From Burkholderiales bacterium (lineage in GTDB: Bacteria > Pseudomonadota > Gammaproteobacteria > Burkholderiales > Casimicrobiaceae), in the NCBI GenBank assembly GCA_025352105.1, contig JANXUB010000083.1, positions 1 through 33,159 of the forward strand: a stretch of 33,159 nucleotides of DNA. The letters run 5' to 3'. The position numbers were made by a program, and so were the translations under genes. Below are positions 31,650-33,159 of the stretch, one piece after another. The notes under the pieces are model-generated. The model saw only the letters and a list, made by a program, of their open reading frames with translations, was not told where the DNA came from and did no database searches. Within the stretch, counting starts at the first letter, position 1; each line of letters begins with the position of its first letter.

Positions 31650-31716
31650 AGAGACCTATGCAGCGCGCTCTAAACGGGTTCAGCCGTTGGGCGCGCTTTG
31701 CAGAGCCTTGGTCTCT
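31650..31716. other. Long interrupted hairpin in the bfr leader region
   Basis: Four nested arms pair in order: AGAGACC (31650-31656) with GGTCTCT (31710-31716), TGCA (31659-31662) with TGCA (31699-31702), GCGCGC (31663-31668) with GCGCGC (31691-31696), and AACGG (31673-31677) with CCGTT (31684-31688), with a short apical loop. It starts 32 bp before the bfr ATG on the minus strand. No T-run follows. It may be a structured 5' leader of bfr, or a protein site upstream of its promoter. Confidence 0.6.
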
Positions 31717-31840
31717 AGCGGGGCTCACTTTAGATTTTCTGCCTTTACGCTTAAAAAGTCAAATAAATCAATGGCTTAGCATGCGGTAGCACGAGTGAGA
31801 ATGCGAATTGCTCGCGATTATTTTCGCAGAATTTATGAAG

Positions 31841-31959
31841 CAGCTTTTTTGTTAAAAGCGCCTATTTGCGCGGGCTTAGCACGGTAAATAATGCAAAGTC
31901 GATTATTAGCATAATAACAATCTTAGCCCATGTTAAATGGGCGTTTTAGAGAAAAGCTG
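31841..31959. repeat. Dyad-symmetric intergenic element, copy D (119 nt)
   Basis: Blocks: CAGCTTTT 31841-31848, GGGCT 31872-31876, AGTCGA 31897-31902, TAGCCCA 31924-31930, AAAAGCTG 31952-31959; centres 31900-31900.5. Extra local palindromes are GCGCctatttGCGC before GGGCT and GCCCATgttaaATGGGC at the fourth block. It lies in the 398-bp gap between bfr and bfd. The rest of that gap holds the bfr hairpin, an AT-rich stretch (31730-31840) that may contain the bfr promoter, and a small stem CGGCT-aaat-AGCCG (31974-31987) after bfd. Confidence 0.8.
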
Positions 31960-32016
31960 TTTGGGATTTTTGACGGCTAAATAGCCGCTGCGGCGACCGG
32001 AAAGGAAACAGAAGCG

Positions 32017-32202
32017 CTACGCAGCTTGCGCGTAGGTCGCGCCGAGCGCCTCGTTCAACACGTCGCAGGCGCAATCCGCGCACTTGCCGCAGCAAGTGGC
32101 CACGCCGGTCATGCACGCCAGATCGCTCATCGTGCAGGCACCATCCGCCACCGCTTGGTGAATGGCTTTTTCGTTGATGCCGTGACAAATGCAAACAATC
32201 AT
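32017..32202 (-). CDS. bfd: Bacterioferritin-associated ferredoxin
   Basis: A 61-residue [2Fe-2S] protein that binds bacterioferritin and reduces its iron core. The cluster ligands are Cys4 and Cys6 (MIVCICHGI) and Cys38 and Cys41 (TCCGKC), the Bfd pattern CxC...CxxC, with the E. coli ligands at almost the same positions. The ATG at 32202 is chosen because it starts the conserved MIVCICHG; the frame is open upstream but would run into the promoter. It follows feoB by about 105 bp and has its own promoter with a Fur-box-like site, so low iron should induce it. Confidence 0.95.
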   Translation of the reverse strand: MIVCICHGINEKAIHQAVADGACTMSDLACMTGVATCCGKCADCACDVLNEALGATYAQAA

Positions 32203-32240
32203 GGGTAAATAAAATTCGAGAGAACTAGAAAACTTACAGT

Positions 32241-32259
32241 AATACGAACGATTCTCAAT
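32241..32259 (-). promoter_or_regulatory. Fur-box-like site upstream of bfd
   Basis: On the minus strand ATTGAGAATCGTTCGTATT matches the 19-bp pattern AATGAGAATnATTCTCATT at about 14 of 18 fixed positions. It lies directly after the -10 hexamer, where Fur-Fe(II) would block transcription. It fits iron-repressed bfd as known in other proteobacteria. Confidence 0.65.
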
Positions 32260-32288
32260 ATTATATGGGGGCAATTTGGGAAATGCAA
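32260..32288 (-). promoter_or_regulatory. Sigma-70-type promoter of bfd
   Basis: On the minus strand TTGCAT (32283-32288) and a perfect TATAAT (32260-32265) are separated by 17 bp. The start of transcription would fall in the Fur-box-like site, about 50 bp before the bfd ATG. Confidence 0.7.
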
Positions 32289-32307
32289 ATGAGCAAGCGG
32301 GCGTGCT

Positions 32308-33159
32308 TTACTGCGTCAAAGCCAACGCCACCCGGTAAGTCACAAACGACGCCGCATACGCCAGCGCGAACAAGTATCCCGCCATCAAAATCGGCATCTT
32401 CCAGCCACCGGTTTCGCGCTTGACCGTTGCTAGCGTCGACAAACATTGCGGTGCAAATACATACCACGCCAACAGCGAAAACGCGGTCGCCAGGCTCCAG
32501 CTTTGACTAATGAGCGGCGTCAGCGCTTGCGCCGCGTTGTCGCCCGTGGCCGAGAGCGCATAGACGGTTGCGAGTGAACTCACCGCCACCTCGCGCGCCG
32601 CCATGCCGGGCACCAGCGCGATGCTGATTTGCCAGTTGAAACCGATGGGCGCTAGCACGTATTGCAACGCGTGGCCGATCATGCCCGCGATGCTGTATTC
32701 GATGGCGGGCCCACTCGCACCAACAGGAGCCCCAGGAAAGCTCGCGAGAATCCACAGCGCAATCGTCAACAACAAAATCACGCCGCCAACCCGTCGCATA
32801 AAAATCAACACGCGCTGCCACAAACCCATCGCGATGCCCGCCACCGTGGGCCAGTGATAGTTCGGCAATTCCATCATCAAAGGTCGCGTTTGCCGCCCCT
32901 GAGTGGTGAACCGTTTGAGCACCCACGCCACGCCCATCGCGCCGAGAATGCCTGCGATGTAGAGCACAAACAGCACGATGCCTTGCAGCTCAAACAGACC
33001 CCACACCACACGTTGCGGAATGAACGCGCCGATCACCAGCGCATACACCGGCAGCCGCGCCGAGCACGTCATCAGCGGCGCAATCATGATGGTCACAATG
33101 CGGTCGCGACGGTCGGCAATGGTGCGCGTGGCGATGATGCCGGGGATCGCGCAGGCAAA
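32308..33159 (-). CDS. feoB: Ferrous iron transporter FeoB, C-terminal part (5' truncated by window edge)
   Basis: The last 283 residues of the inner-membrane Fe(II) transporter FeoB. The frame is open to the right edge and reads FACAIPGIIATRTIADRRDR then IMIAPLMTCSARLPVYALVI, the conserved Gate region with the Cys of MTCSARLPVY. Several membrane segments follow (IVLFVLYIAGILGAMGVAWV; VGGVILLLTIALWILASF), then the second Gate motif ISIALVPGMAAREVAVSSLA and FAPQCLSTLATVKRETGGWK near the end. The G-protein domain lies outside the window. A GTG at 33096 is internal, not a start. Together with bfd and bfr it forms an iron uptake and storage block. Confidence 0.95.
   Translation of the reverse strand, partial: FACAIPGIIATRTIADRRDRIVTIMIAPLMTCSARLPVYALVIGAFIPQRVVWGLFELQGIVLFVLYIAGILGAMGVAWVLKRFTTQGRQTRPLMMELPNYHWPTVAGIAMGLWQRVLIFMRRVGGVILLLTIALWILASFPGAPVGASGPAIEYSIAGMIGHALQYVLAPIGFNWQISIALVPGMAAREVAVSSLATVYALSATGDNAAQALTPLISQSWSLATAFSLLAWYVFAPQCLSTLATVKRETGGWKMPILMAGYLFALAYAASFVTYRVALALTQ

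Noticed and set aside
31974..31987. CGGCT-aaat-AGCCG after bfd considered as an intrinsic terminator.
   Set aside because: Only 5 bp and no T-run follows on the minus strand.

Overview
This looks like a chromosomal segment of a Gram-negative proteobacterium, most likely a betaproteobacterium of the Burkholderiales type. The reasons are moderately high GC, mostly housekeeping genes, a fused single-chain indolepyruvate ferredoxin oxidoreductase, a DUF1853 protein, an E. coli-like Bfr/Bfd/FeoB iron set, and families of short palindromic repeats (dRS3-like, REP-like and CCCTCTCCC/GGGAGAGGG hairpins) like those common in beta- and gammaproteobacteria. The species is not identified. I saw no tRNA, rRNA, CRISPR array, transposase or integrase.

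Layout. 1-4.5 kb: the 3' end of dnaJ, then a membrane hybrid histidine kinase (Cache-HAMP-HisKA-HATPase-REC-Hpt) and a NarL/LuxR-type response regulator that probably form one phosphorelay. 4.7-6.0 kb: an MFS transporter. 6.0-7.44 kb: a repeat-bounded cassette in which two ~265-bp inverted copies of a composite repeat flank one orphan gene for a secreted protein. 7.4-14.0 kb (minus strand): a SWIM-SNF2 helicase and DNA polymerase I; polA carries a palindromic repeat translated in frame between its 5'-nuclease and 3'-5' exonuclease domains. 14.0-17.3 kb: a LOG-family protein whose start codon overlaps that of polA head to head, a CysQ/inositol-phosphatase-like protein, a thioredoxin-like [2Fe-2S] ferredoxin and a class III CoA-transferase. 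17.3-20.2 kb (minus): DUF1853, a carboxylesterase and an orphan ABC binding protein. 20.4-22.9 kb: divergent L-idonate 5-dehydrogenase and gluconate 5-dehydrogenase genes (an idnD/idnO-like pair) and a hotdog thioesterase. 23.2-26.7 kb: indolepyruvate ferredoxin oxidoreductase. 26.8-27.5 kb: a ribbon-helix-helix/PIN toxin-antitoxin pair. 27.5-31.0 kb (minus): a membrane-anchored protein, a secreted cysteine-rich hydrolase-like protein and a lipoprotein hydrolase. 31.1-33.2 kb (minus): an iron block of bacterioferritin, its ferredoxin Bfd behind a promoter with a Fur-box-like site, and the 3' part of feoB.

The most unexpected structure is a family of four 116-119-nt intergenic elements centred near 4596, 14853, 22970 and 31900, about 8-10 kb apart. 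Each has five short conserved blocks (CAGCTTTT, GGGCT, AGTCGA, TAGCCCA, AAAAGCTG) at nearly fixed spacing, arranged with nested dyad symmetry around the central AGTCGA(C/T)T, while the spacers between blocks are unrelated. I do not recognise it as a named element. It is the best candidate here for something undescribed.
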